Positions 8,969 through 17,512 of a stretch of DNA of 64,000 nucleotides are shown here, one piece after another. Within the stretch, counting starts at the first letter, position 1, and each line of letters starts with the position of its first letter. Under the pieces are notes generated by a model. It was not told the origin of the DNA and ran no database searches. It was given only the letters and a program-made list of their open reading frames with translations. Made by a program: the position numbers and the translations under genes. This DNA comes from Gordonia asplenii (GTDB lineage Bacteria > Actinomycetota > Actinomycetes > Mycobacteriales > Mycobacteriaceae), in assembly GCF_012933505.1 (NCBI RefSeq), contig NZ_JABBNB010000027.1, positions 33,763 through 97,762 on the forward strand. Reading direction: 5' to 3'.

Positions 8969-10635
8969 ACTCGGTCTCGGTCATGACCGTCGCACTGGAC
9001 TCCCGCAGCATCGACTATTTCCGGCTGTCCCCCATGCTCATCGTGTTCGGGGCGGCGGTCGTCAGTGTGCTCGTCGAGGCGTTCGCGGCCCGCACGATCC
9101 GTTATCGCCTGCAGCTGGCGCTGTCGCTGTCGGGTTTGGTCGGTGGATTCGTGGCGTTGCTGTTCGTCGCGCGGGCACATGCGACCGCGTCGGAGATCGG
9201 GCGGGCGGTGATGTCGGGCGCGGTCATCGTCGACGGTCCGACGCTGTTTCTGCAGGGCACGATCCTGCTGATATCGGTTGCCGCAGTGGCGTTCATGGGT
9301 GAGCGTCGGCTGGATCGCGTGTGGGCGCCGGTGGAGGTGCAGAGCACCGCGTCCAAGCGGGTACCCGTCGGCGTCGGTGGATCCGGCGACGACGCCGACC
9401 TTCCCGCAGACGCCTTTACTCCTTCTGCCGCAACGGTTCCCGGGTCGGCCGACGAGCTGATCGCCGCCCGCGCCGGGGCGATCACCACCGAGGTGTTCCC
9501 GCTGACGTTGTTCGCGGTCGGCGGCATGATGCTGTTCCCCGCGTGCGGTGACCTGCTGACGATGTTCATTGCGCTGGAAGTGTTTTCGCTTCCGCTGTAT
9601 CTGATGTGCGGGATCGCGCGGCGTCGACGATTGTTGTCCCAGGAGGCGGCGCTGAAGTACTTCCTGCTCGGTGCCTTCTCGTCGGCGATCTTCCTCTTCG
9701 GGGCGTCCTTCGCCTATGGCGCAACGGGTTCGCTGTCGCTCGGCGCGATCGGCATCGCGTTGACGTCGGCGTCGGATGTCACGTTGGGCCTGATCTCACT
9801 CGCGCTGCTGGGCGTCGGGTTGCTGTTCAAAGTCGGCGCTGTGCCATTCGGTTCCTGGGTGCCCGACGTCTATCAGGGTGCTCCCACGCCGGTGACCGCG
9901 TTCATGGCGTCCGCCACCAAGGTCGCGGCTTTCGGCGCACTGCTGCGGGTGCTCTACATCGGATTCCCTGCGCTGCAACACAAGTGGGAGCCGGCACTGT
10001 GGACGGTCGCGATCGCGACGATGGTCGTGGCCACGTTGATGGCGGTCACACAGAGCGACATCAAGCGCATGTTCGCGTACTCGTCGATGAGTCACGTCGG
10101 CTTCATGCTCGTGGGTGTGATCGCGCTGAGTCGGGCTGGATTGTCGGCAACGCTCTTCTACGTTGCGGCGTATGCCCTTTCGTCGTTCGGCGCGTTCGCG
10201 ATCATCGCCGTCGTGCGCGACGACTCCGGGCGGGAGGCCACCGACCTCGCCGCGTGGGCGGGACTCGGGCGGCGCAATCCTCTTGTCGGGTCGATGCTTT
10301 CGCTGTTCCTGCTCGCGTTCGCGGGTATTCCGCTGACGAGCGGGTTCATCGCGAAGTTCGCGGTCTTCGGCGCCGCGGGCGGTTCGGGCGCGTGGGCGCT
10401 GATCATCGTCGGCGTGGTGTGCAGCGCCATCGCGGCGTACTTCTACGTCCGGGTGATCGTGGCGATGTTCTTCACCGAGCCGACCACCGACAGCGGCGAC
10501 GTCGGGGTGGTGCGCAAACCCAGTATGCTGACGACCATTCCGATCGCGTTGTGCGCCGCGGCCACTCTGGTGCTCGGCATCTTCCCGCAGCCGCTGCTGG
10601 ACCTGGCTCACTCGGCCTCGCTTTTCCTGCCGTAG
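8965..10635 (+). CDS. nuoN: NADH-quinone oxidoreductase subunit N
   Basis: Third antiporter-like membrane subunit of complex I and last gene of the operon (556 residues). Family features are the FIALEVFSLPLYLMCG helix with its conserved glutamate, KVGAVPFGSWVPDVYQGAPT, and SDIKRMFAYSSMSHVGFM. The ATG at 8965 overlaps the nuoM stop and follows a GGAGG ribosome site. A variable hydrophilic loop of about 50 residues (after VWAPVEVQS) precedes the conserved core. No clear terminator was seen immediately downstream; a repeat-rich spacer follows. Confidence 0.97.
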   Translation: MNSVSVMTVALDSRSIDYFRLSPMLIVFGAAVVSVLVEAFAARTIRYRLQLALSLSGLVGGFVALLFVARAHATASEIGRAVMSGAVIVDGPTLFLQGTILLISVAAVAFMGERRLDRVWAPVEVQSTASKRVPVGVGGSGDDADLPADAFTPSAATVPGSADELIAARAGAITTEVFPLTLFAVGGMMLFPACGDLLTMFIALEVFSLPLYLMCGIARRRRLLSQEAALKYFLLGAFSSAIFLFGASFAYGATGSLSLGAIGIALTSASDVTLGLISLALLGVGLLFKVGAVPFGSWVPDVYQGAPTPVTAFMASATKVAAFGALLRVLYIGFPALQHKWEPALWTVAIATMVVATLMAVTQSDIKRMFAYSSMSHVGFMLVGVIALSRAGLSATLFYVAAYALSSFGAFAIIAVVRDDSGREATDLAAWAGLGRRNPLVGSMLSLFLLAFAGIPLTSGFIAKFAVFGAAGGSGAWALIIVGVVCSAIAAYFYVRVIVAMFFTEPTTDSGDVGVVRKPSMLTTIPIALCAAATLVLGIFPQPLLDLAHSASLFLP

Positions 10636-11113
10636 GGGTGTTGGCGGTCGAGCTGCCTCAGCTGGTTGAGCTGCCTCAGCTGGTTGAGCCGGTCGAGGCG
10701 CCTTAGTTGGTTGAGTTTTGGTTGAGTTTGGATTCACCGCTGGCAGGCTCTCTTCGCTGGTTGAGCCGGTCCGAGCGCCGTGCTGAGCGAGGCGCTAGCC
10801 GAGTCGAAGTAGCGCTAGCCGAGACCGTGTCGAAACCTCGCACGACGACGCCCAACGCACATCAATGCGTTGCGACGGTGATGAATTCGTGTCGCCGGGT
10901 TTCGATACGCCGCGTCTCGCTGCGCTCGTCGAGGCTACTCAACCAGCAGAGGGGAACCTCATCCAGCGGGGCGGGTTTCGATACGCCGCGTCTCGCTGCG
11001 CTCGTCGGGGCTACTCAACCAGCGGAGTGGGCCTGCCGTCGTCGCTGAATCCAGGCTCAACCAGCGGAGGGGGAACTACCCTTGATCGGTCCAAGAAGAT
11101 ACGTTGAGAATCG
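10636..11113. repeat. repeat-filled intergenic spacer
   Basis: No gene is visible in this 478-bp spacer. It holds an 18-bp unit in tandem (10650-10667 and 10668-10685), a half-element of the CTGGTTGAGCC...GTGTCGAAACC family (10757-10837), and two direct copies of a sequence beginning GGTTTCGATACGCCGCGTCT (about 10898-10954 and 10974-11028) that end in CTACTCAACCAGC. The same TTGAGC/GTCGAAACC building blocks recur at 15.9, 25.5 and 63.4 kb. They may act as terminator-like hairpins or be mobile. Confidence 0.85.
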
Positions 11114-14100
11114 ATGACGCCACAATCGACACTCCTCATCGCCAACCGCGGCGAGATCGCCCTGCGGATCATCCGTACCGCAACCGAGCTCGGGCTGCGT
11201 ACCGTCGCCGTGTACGCCGACGACGACGCGGACACCCCACACGTGCGCGCGGCGTCCACCGCGGTCGCATTGCCCGGGGCGGGGCCGTCGGCGTACCTGA
11301 ACCAACAGGCGGTCCTGGATGCTGCCGAGGCGTCCGGCGCCACCCTCGTTCATCCCGGCTACGGATTTCTCGCCGAGAACTGGGAGTTCGCCCGCCGATG
11401 CGCCGGCGCCGGGCTGACGTTCGTCGGCCCGTCGCCGGAGTTGCTGGCCACTTTCGGCGACAAGCGCCTCGCGCGATCGGCGGCCGTGGCCGCCGGTGTT
11501 CCCGTCGTCGCCGCAACGTCCGGCGACGGCGGACTCGACGAGATCCGCGTGTTCTTCGACGCTGCCCCGAGCGGCATCATGATCAAAGCCGTCGCGGGCG
11601 GCGGCGGACGCGGAATGCGCGAGGTGCACGACGCCGCCGACATCGAAAGCGCATATCGCGCTTGCGCTGCCGAGGCAGAACTGGGTTTCGGTAGCCCGGA
11701 GGTGTTCGTCGAGCAACTGCTCGGTGCGGCGCGGCATATCGAAGTGCAGGTCGTCGCGGCAGCGTCGGGCGACGGCCATGCGTATGCGCTCGCTCTGGGC
11801 GACCGCGACTGCAGCGTACAACGGCGTCATCAGAAGCTCATCGAAGTGGCTCCCGCACAAGACATCTCGCCCGCGCTACGCCGATCACTGCATGCGGCGG
11901 CGGTCACGCTGATCGCACGCGAAGGGTATTGCGGTCTCGCCACGGTCGAATTCCTTGTCAGCGGAAGTGATTTCGTCTTTCTCGAGGTCAACCCCCGAAT
12001 TCAGGTGGAGCACACCGTCACCGAGGAGGTCACCGACACCGATCTCGTGGCGGTGTCGCTGGCGATCGCGACGGGAACGTCGTTCGGGGACCTGCGCCTA
12101 CCGCCCGGCGTGAGCGCCCGCGATCACGACGTGCCCACCGGCGAACCTGCGTCGTCGGCGGGCGTCGCCATCCAGGTGCGCATCAACATGGAGACTACTT
12201 CCGTTGACGGCCAGACGATTCCGTCAACGGGAACCCTGACTGAGTTCACCCCGCCGTCGGGTCCGGGAGTGCGGGTGGACACCTACGGTCGAACGGGGCT
12301 GACCATCAGTCCCCGCTACGACTCACTGCTGGCGAAGGTGATCGTGTATACGCGTGTCGGCGGCGTCGACGCCGCGGTGCGCAAAGCGCTCGGCGCGCTC
12401 GACGAGTTCGCCGTCGCGGGTGTCGCGACGAACATCGGGTTGCAGCGAGCTATTCTGTCGGACAACGACTTTCAGTCAGGCGTCGTCGATACGGCCTGGT
12501 TGGGTGCGCGGATGTCGGAGTTGGTCGAGTCGTCGGGTCCGGCATCCGCGCAGGTGTCTGCCGCGGACCGGTATGCCGACGACGAGGTGATTCGCGCATC
12601 GATGGCGGGGATCGTCGTGGAAACCGCGGACGAGTCGGCGCGGATCGCTGCCGGTGGTCAAGTCGCCGTTCTCGAGGCGATGAAGATGCAGCACGTGGTG
12701 TCGAGTGCGGGCAGCGTCGTCGTCGAACGGGTCCTCGTGCGACCCGGCCAGTCGGTCAATCCCGGTGACCCGCTGTTGGCGGTTGCCGTCGACGATGCGG
12801 CTTCCGGTGACCACGGCGTCGACGATGCCTCCGACCACGAGCGCGCCGATCTCACCGAAATCATTGCGCGGCACGAGATCACGCTCGATGCGGCTCGACC
12901 TGCCGCGGTCGCCAAAGTGCACGGGCGGGGACGACGGACGGCGCGGGAGAACATCGCCGACCTGGTCGACGACGGCAGCTTCGTCGAGTACGGCGCGTTG
13001 GCGATCGCCGCACAGCGGAGTCGGCGCAGTGAGCAGGATCTGATCGAGAACACCCCGGCCGACGGGCTCGTCGGCGGGACGGCCACCATCGGCGCGGAGC
13101 GCTTCGGCTCGGCCGCCGAGGTGGTCGTCATGTCCTACGACTACAGCGTTCTCGCCGGCACGCAGGGCATGCGCAATCACGCCAAGACCGACCGGCTGCT
13201 GGAATTGGCTGCGCGCAAACGGGTTCCGTTGATTCTCTTCGCCGAGGGCGGAGGCGGGCGGCCCGGGGATACCGATTGGTCGGGCAATGCGCTCGACGTT
13301 CCGACGTTTCGCACCATCGCGGCACTCAACGGTCGGGTGCCGACGGTGTCGATCGTGTCGGGACGCTGCTTCGCAGGCAACGCGGCGCTGGCAGGCGCCT
13401 GCGACGCGCTCATCGCGACGCCCGACGCCAACATCGGGATGGGCGGGCCCGCGATGGTCGAAGGCGGTGGACTGGGCGTCTATCGGCCCGAGGAGATCGG
13501 ACCGATCCACATTCAGCGGCGCAACGGCGTCGTCGACCTCGCCGCCGACGATGAGCAGCATGCCGTCGGGCTCGCCAAGCAGTATCTGAGCTACTTCCAG
13601 GGCAGCGTCGACGACTGGCGGGCTCCCGATCCGGACCTGGCCCGCGCGGTGGTCCCGGAGAATCGGTTGCGCGCCTACGACGTTCGGCGGGCCGTTGCCG
13701 CGATCGCCGACGTCGGGTCGGTGTTGGAACTACGCCCCGACTACGGCATCGGCATCGTGACGGCACTGATCCGTGTCGAGGGGGTCGCCTACGGCGTGCT
13801 CGCCAACAGCAGTCGGCATCTCGGCGGCGCGATCGACGCCGAGGCGTCGGACAAGGCGTCGGACTTCCTCGCGCTCTGCGAGACCCATCGTATGCCGATC
13901 GTGATGCTGTGTGACACACCGGGATTCATGGTCGGGCCGGAGTCGGAGAAGGACGCGACCGTACGGAGGTTCGGTCGGATGTTCATCGCGGGTGCGCGAC
14001 TGACCGTTCCGTTCGGCGCGATCATCCTGCGCAAGGGCTACGGACTGGGTGCGATGGCGATGACGGGCGGCTCGTTCCACGCGCCGGAGTTCACCGTCGC

Positions 14101-14335
14101 ATGGCCGACCGGCGAGATCGGGCCGATGGGCCTGGAAGGTGGCGTACGGCTCGGCTTCCGCAAGGAGTTGGAGGCCATCGACGACGCCACCGAGCGCGAC
14201 AGGGTCTTCACCGACTTGGTAGCGGCGGCGTATCAGCAGGGCAAGGCACTGACCGCGGCGACGGCGTTCGAACTGGACGACGTGATCGACCCGGCGGATT
14301 CGCGGCGGTGGATTGCGACGCTGGGAACGGGGTAG
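11114..14335 (+). CDS. single-chain biotin-dependent acyl-CoA carboxylase
   Basis: Multi-domain carboxylase of 1073 residues. Residues 1-450 are biotin carboxylase (ANRGEIALRI, the ATP loop KAVAGGGGRGMRE, and EVNPRIQVEHTVTEE). Around 480-560 is a biotin carrier domain with the EAMKM motif, making Lys524 the predicted biotinylated residue. From about 590 to the end is a carboxyltransferase (acyl-CoA carboxylase beta-type, with GGRPGDTDWSG and GSFHAPEFTVAWPTGEIGPMG). This BC-BCCP-CT order in about 120 kDa matches the single-chain long-chain acyl-CoA carboxylases (LCC) described from Mycobacterium avium subsp. paratuberculosis. The exact acyl-CoA substrate is inferred only. The ATG at 11114 directly precedes the conserved N-terminus. 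Confidence 0.93.
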   Translation: MTPQSTLLIANRGEIALRIIRTATELGLRTVAVYADDDADTPHVRAASTAVALPGAGPSAYLNQQAVLDAAEASGATLVHPGYGFLAENWEFARRCAGAGLTFVGPSPELLATFGDKRLARSAAVAAGVPVVAATSGDGGLDEIRVFFDAAPSGIMIKAVAGGGGRGMREVHDAADIESAYRACAAEAELGFGSPEVFVEQLLGAARHIEVQVVAAASGDGHAYALALGDRDCSVQRRHQKLIEVAPAQDISPALRRSLHAAAVTLIAREGYCGLATVEFLVSGSDFVFLEVNPRIQVEHTVTEEVTDTDLVAVSLAIATGTSFGDLRLPPGVSARDHDVPTGEPASSAGVAIQVRINMETTSVDGQTIPSTGTLTEFTPPSGPGVRVDTYGRTGLTISPRYDSLLAKVIVYTRVGGVDAAVRKALGALDEFAVAGVATNIGLQRAILSDNDFQSGVVDTAWLGARMSELVESSGPASAQVSAADRYADDEVIRASMAGIVVETADESARIAAGGQVAVLEAMKMQHVVSSAGSVVVERVLVRPGQSVNPGDPLLAVAVDDAASGDHGVDDASDHERADLTEIIARHEITLDAARPAAVAKVHGRGRRTARENIADLVDDGSFVEYGALAIAAQRSRRSEQDLIENTPADGLVGGTATIGAERFGSAAEVVVMSYDYSVLAGTQGMRNHAKTDRLLELAARKRVPLILFAEGGGGRPGDTDWSGNALDVPTFRTIAALNGRVPTVSIVSGRCFAGNAALAGACDALIATPDANIGMGGPAMVEGGGLGVYRPEEIGPIHIQRRNGVVDLAADDEQHAVGLAKQYLSYFQGSVDDWRAPDPDLARAVVPENRLRAYDVRRAVAAIADVGSVLELRPDYGIGIVTALIRVEGVAYGVLANSSRHLGGAIDAEASDKASDFLALCETHRMPIVMLCDTPGFMVGPESEKDATVRRFGRMFIAGARLTVPFGAIILRKGYGLGAMAMTGGSFHAPEFTVAWPTGEIGPMGLEGGVRLGFRKELEAIDDATERDRVFTDLVAAAYQQGKALTAATAFELDDVIDPADSRRWIATLGTG

Positions 14336-14375
14336 GTCCGATGGTCGTGCACGTCGGGCCGTCCCCGGACGCACC

Positions 14376-15149
14376 TCATGACGCGTCGACGACCGCCACC
14401 CCCACCCTTCCACCGTCGACGTCGACGACGGTGCCGTGGACGAACTTCGCGTCGTCGGACGCCAGATACGTTGCGGCTGCGGCGATTGCGTCGGGATGCC
14501 CGGCCTGTCCGGCCGGCGTGCCCTGCATCAGCACCTCACCCGGATACGGCGCGCCAGCGTCCAGGTCGGGTGTCCGGATAACGCCCGGAGACACTCCGTT
14601 GACCCGGATGTTGCTGTCGGCGAACTCGGCAGACCATGCGCGCGTGAGGGTTTCGAGGGCGCCCTTCGTCGACGCATACAGTGCACCCGAACCGATTCCG
14701 AGGCGCGCGACCCAACTGCCCAGGTTGATCACGGTCCCGCCGCCCGCGGCCGCCATCACCGGCGCAAGCGTCTGCATGAGGAAGAAGGGGGCTTTGACGT
14801 TCACTCCGTAGACGCGGTCGAAGGTTTCCTCGTCGACGGTGAGAGTCGTCGACGCCGGGAAGATGCCCGCGTTGTTGACGAGGATGTCGAGGCGACCGCC
14901 GACCAGGTCGAGCGCCTGTGCGGCCAGGTCGGCACTCGCCGCTGCGGTGCCGTCGAGGTCTGCGCGCACGAAGTCGGCCCGCCCACCGTCGGCGCGAATG
15001 GCGGCGACGACGTCGGCGCCACGTTCGACATCACGGCCGGAGACCACGACGTGCGCCCCTTCGGAGGCGAATCGGAAGGCGATCGCTCGGCCGATATTGC
15101 TGGTGGATCCGGTGATCAGGGCTGTCTTGTGCTGCAGGCGAGAAGTCAT
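14376..15149 (-). CDS. SDR-family oxidoreductase
   Basis: Short-chain dehydrogenase/reductase of 257 residues. It has the Rossmann glycine motif TGSTSNIG near residue 14, the NNAG motif, and the YASTK catalytic Tyr/Lys pair after a conserved serine; the C-terminal VVDVDGGRVGV is typical. The substrate cannot be read from sequence. The ATG at 15149 is chosen; the longer frame would start at a TTG inside the regulatory palindrome. It diverges from the TetR gene, with the palindrome between them, so it is probably the regulator's target. It converges with the carboxylase gene upstream on the map. Confidence 0.88.
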   Translation of the reverse strand: MTSRLQHKTALITGSTSNIGRAIAFRFASEGAHVVVSGRDVERGADVVAAIRADGGRADFVRADLDGTAAASADLAAQALDLVGGRLDILVNNAGIFPASTTLTVDEETFDRVYGVNVKAPFFLMQTLAPVMAAAGGGTVINLGSWVARLGIGSGALYASTKGALETLTRAWSAEFADSNIRVNGVSPGVIRTPDLDAGAPYPGEVLMQGTPAGQAGHPDAIAAAATYLASDDAKFVHGTVVDVDGGRVGVAVVDAS

Positions 15150-15172
15150 GGATCCGACCGTAGGACCACATT

Positions 15173-15192
15173 TTTGGACTAGCAAGTCCAAA
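15173..15192. promoter_or_regulatory. TetR operator candidate, TTTGGACT-N4-AGTCCAAA
   Basis: A perfect 8-bp inverted repeat separated by AGCA lies in the 62-bp gap between the divergent SDR and TetR genes. Position and symmetry fit a TetR-family operator that would control both genes, including autorepression. Confidence 0.7.
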
Positions 15193-15211
15193 CTATCGCT
15201 ATCGTTGACTT

Positions 15212-15841
15212 ATGACTCTGACGACGAAGGGGCTCGCGACGCGACAGCGCATCATCCAATCCACCGCCGAGTACCTGCGCAGCAACGATCCGGGCAGCGC
15301 CACCCTCGACGACATCCGGGTGGTGACCCGAACGAGCAAAGGTCAGCTGTTCCACTATTTTCCCGGCGGTAAGGAACAGCTGTGGCTCGAAGTAGCCCGC
15401 TTCGAGGCCGACCGCGTCCTGGACGACCAACAACCGTACTTGGGCGCCCTGGACTCCTGGGAGTCGTGGGAGCAGTGGCGTACGGTCCTCGTCGCGCGCT
15501 ATCGCGCGCAGGGCAAGAACTGTCCGCTGGCGACGTTGATGGGCCAGGTGGGCGAGACGGGGACCACCGAGGTGGTCACTGCTCTCCTCCAACACTGGGA
15601 AGACGATGTGCGCCAAGGGATTCTGAAACTACATTCGGCTCAGCCGCGTCACGGCGGCATCGACGCCGCGACGCTGGCGGCGGCGTTCATCGCCGGAATC
15701 CAGGGAGGCGTATCGGTACTGCGCACCACCGGCGATACCGCGCACCTCGAAGCGGTGCTCGACGTTCTGTTCGCAGCCTTGCGGACGAGCGTCGGCACCG
15801 CATCGGTCCGCCAGACTCGCGACGGCGGATCGCAAGTCTGA
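15212..15841 (+). CDS. TetR/AcrR-family transcriptional regulator
   Basis: DNA-binding regulator of 209 residues. The N-terminal helix-turn-helix is clear: ATRQRIIQSTAEYLR, then a TLDDI...TSKGQLFHYFPGGKEQLW stretch. The C-terminal ligand-binding half (CPLATLMGQVGE) resembles TetR members that regulate SDR or nitroreductase-type genes. It diverges from the SDR gene around a 20-bp palindrome, which suggests it represses the SDR and itself. The inducing ligand is unknown. Shortly after its stop there is a GGACTAGTCC palindrome (15844-15853) sharing the half-site core. Confidence 0.9.
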   Translation: MTLTTKGLATRQRIIQSTAEYLRSNDPGSATLDDIRVVTRTSKGQLFHYFPGGKEQLWLEVARFEADRVLDDQQPYLGALDSWESWEQWRTVLVARYRAQGKNCPLATLMGQVGETGTTEVVTALLQHWEDDVRQGILKLHSAQPRHGGIDAATLAAAFIAGIQGGVSVLRTTGDTAHLEAVLDVLFAALRTSVGTASVRQTRDGGSQV

Positions 15842-15941
15842 CTGGACTAGTCCTCGTCGACGCAGGTCTGTCGCGATGCTCCCGTAGCGTGTCGCGCCTA
15901 ATGGAATTGATACGTTGCGCACCCTGCTTCGCCGCATCCTG

Positions 15942-16049
15942 CTGGTTGAGCGAGACGAAGCCGAGTCGAAACCACTGTGACGCTGCGGGTTTCGTCGTTG
16001 CGGGGCTGGCGGGGTTTCGACTCGCTGCGCTCGCTCGCTCAACCGGCAG
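15942..16049. repeat. long inverted repeat (REP-like hairpin)
   Basis: A left arm beginning CTGGTTGAGCGAG and ending GTCGAAACC is mirrored by GGTTTCGACTCG...CTCGCTCAACCGGCAG. The pair could fold into a hairpin of about 30 bp arms. It belongs to the same repeat family as the elements at 10.8, 25.5 and 63.4 kb. The flanks between the TetR gene and 16223 show no other gene; the segment at about 16035-16220 recurs, diverged, in the relic region near 34.7 and 36.5 kb. Confidence 0.8.
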
Positions 16050-16222
16050 AGGAACGCACCGGTTATACAACTCTTTAAGTGCGACACTCCACATGTGCTC
16101 GACGAGCCCGGCGTCACTCGAGCAGGCCCATATGAGGGGGCACACACTTACAACAGAAATGCCATGAGTCGGTCGTCATATCTGTGTTTCACAACACACG
16201 CAGTCGACGCGAGACTATTTTC

Positions 16223-17512
16223 ATGTGGACCAACTGGGCAGGTGACCAGACCTGTAATCCTTCGAAAATTGCACGCCCGGCGACGGTGGATGAGGTGTCG
16301 CGGCTCGTTACCGAGGCCGCGAGCCGCGGCCAGACGGTACGGGTCGTCGGTGCGGGACACTCCTTCGGTGGCAACGTATTGACCGACGGCACGCTCCTCT
16401 CCCTCGACAACCTCTCCGGGATCCACCACGCCGATCCCGCCACGGGATTGGTCCGGATCGGGGCGGGCACCCGACTCCATGAATTGAACCGACTGCTCGA
16501 CGCGCACGGATTGGCCATGCCCAACCTCGGCGATATCAACGTCCAGAGCGCGGCCGGCGCGATCTCGACGGCGACGCACGGGACCGGCCGCAAACTCGGC
16601 AACCTGGCCACGACGGTCGAGTCGATCGAGCTCGTGAAGGCTGACGGGTCGATCGTCGAACTGAGCTCCGGCGACGACTTGCGCGCAGCCCGCGTCAGTG
16701 TCGGCGCGCTCGGCGTCATCACCGCTTACACCCTGCGGACCGTGCCGTCGTTCCGGTTGCGCGAGGAGCGCACAAAGATGCCGCTGGCCCAGGTGCTCGC
16801 CGAACTCGATGAGCATGTGGACGGCAACGACCACTTCCAGTTCTTCGTCTTTCCGCACGCTCGCGATGTGTTGGCCAAGTTGCTCAACCGCTCCACTGCG
16901 CCGGCGAATCCGCCGAGCCGCGCTGCGGAGTACATCCGTGACATCGTGGTGGAAAACCGTGCCCTGGATGCCATGAGCAAGGTGGGCCGACGGTGGCCGA
17001 CGCAGATTCCGCGCTTGAACCGGACGCTGACCGCTATCGCATCGTCGAGCAGCCGCGTCGATGTGAGCCACCGGGTGTTCTCCAGCCCGCGGACGGCGGC
17101 GCGGTTTACCGAGTCGGAATGGGCCGTGCCGCGGGCGGCGTGTGGCGAGGTCTTCCGCGCGATCCAGGCCGAGATCGATAGCCAGGGATTGGCGGTCAAT
17201 TTCCCCTTGGAAGTGCGGTTCGTCGCCGCGGACGAGGCATCGCTGTTGAGTCCGTCGTTCGGACGCGAGACAGCGTACATCGCGGTCCATATGTACGAAG
17301 GCATGCCGTGGAAACCGTACTTCGAGGCAGTTCAGCGCATCGCGACCGAGCACGGCGGGCGGCCACACTGGGGCAAACGGCATTCACTCGACGCCGCGGC
17401 GCTGGCCGAGGTCTACCCGGAGTGGGAAACGTTCCAAACCGTGCGACGCGCCTACGACCCGGATGGCGTGTTCGCCAACGATCACATCCGCCGAATCTTT
17501 GGTGTCGAATGA
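16223..17512 (+). CDS. FAD-linked aldonolactone/sugar-alcohol oxidase (VAO fold)
   Basis: Flavoenzyme of 429 residues in the D-arabinono-1,4-lactone / L-gulonolactone oxidase group. The FAD domain is at the N-terminus with VRVVGAGHSFGG (the GHS histidine is the usual covalent FAD site), followed by AAGAISTATHGTG, and the C-terminal catalytic motif HWGKRH is present. ATG 16223 is chosen because conserved sequence begins with MWTNWAGDQ; an upstream frame exists but is not conserved-looking. It shares ATGA with the transporter gene and heads a four-gene operon. A truncated, diverged copy of its 5' end and upstream region lies at 34.7 kb. The exact substrate is undecided. Confidence 0.88.
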   Translation: MWTNWAGDQTCNPSKIARPATVDEVSRLVTEAASRGQTVRVVGAGHSFGGNVLTDGTLLSLDNLSGIHHADPATGLVRIGAGTRLHELNRLLDAHGLAMPNLGDINVQSAAGAISTATHGTGRKLGNLATTVESIELVKADGSIVELSSGDDLRAARVSVGALGVITAYTLRTVPSFRLREERTKMPLAQVLAELDEHVDGNDHFQFFVFPHARDVLAKLLNRSTAPANPPSRAAEYIRDIVVENRALDAMSKVGRRWPTQIPRLNRTLTAIASSSSRVDVSHRVFSSPRTAARFTESEWAVPRAACGEVFRAIQAEIDSQGLAVNFPLEVRFVAADEASLLSPSFGRETAYIAVHMYEGMPWKPYFEAVQRIATEHGGRPHWGKRHSLDAAALAEVYPEWETFQTVRRAYDPDGVFANDHIRRIFGVE

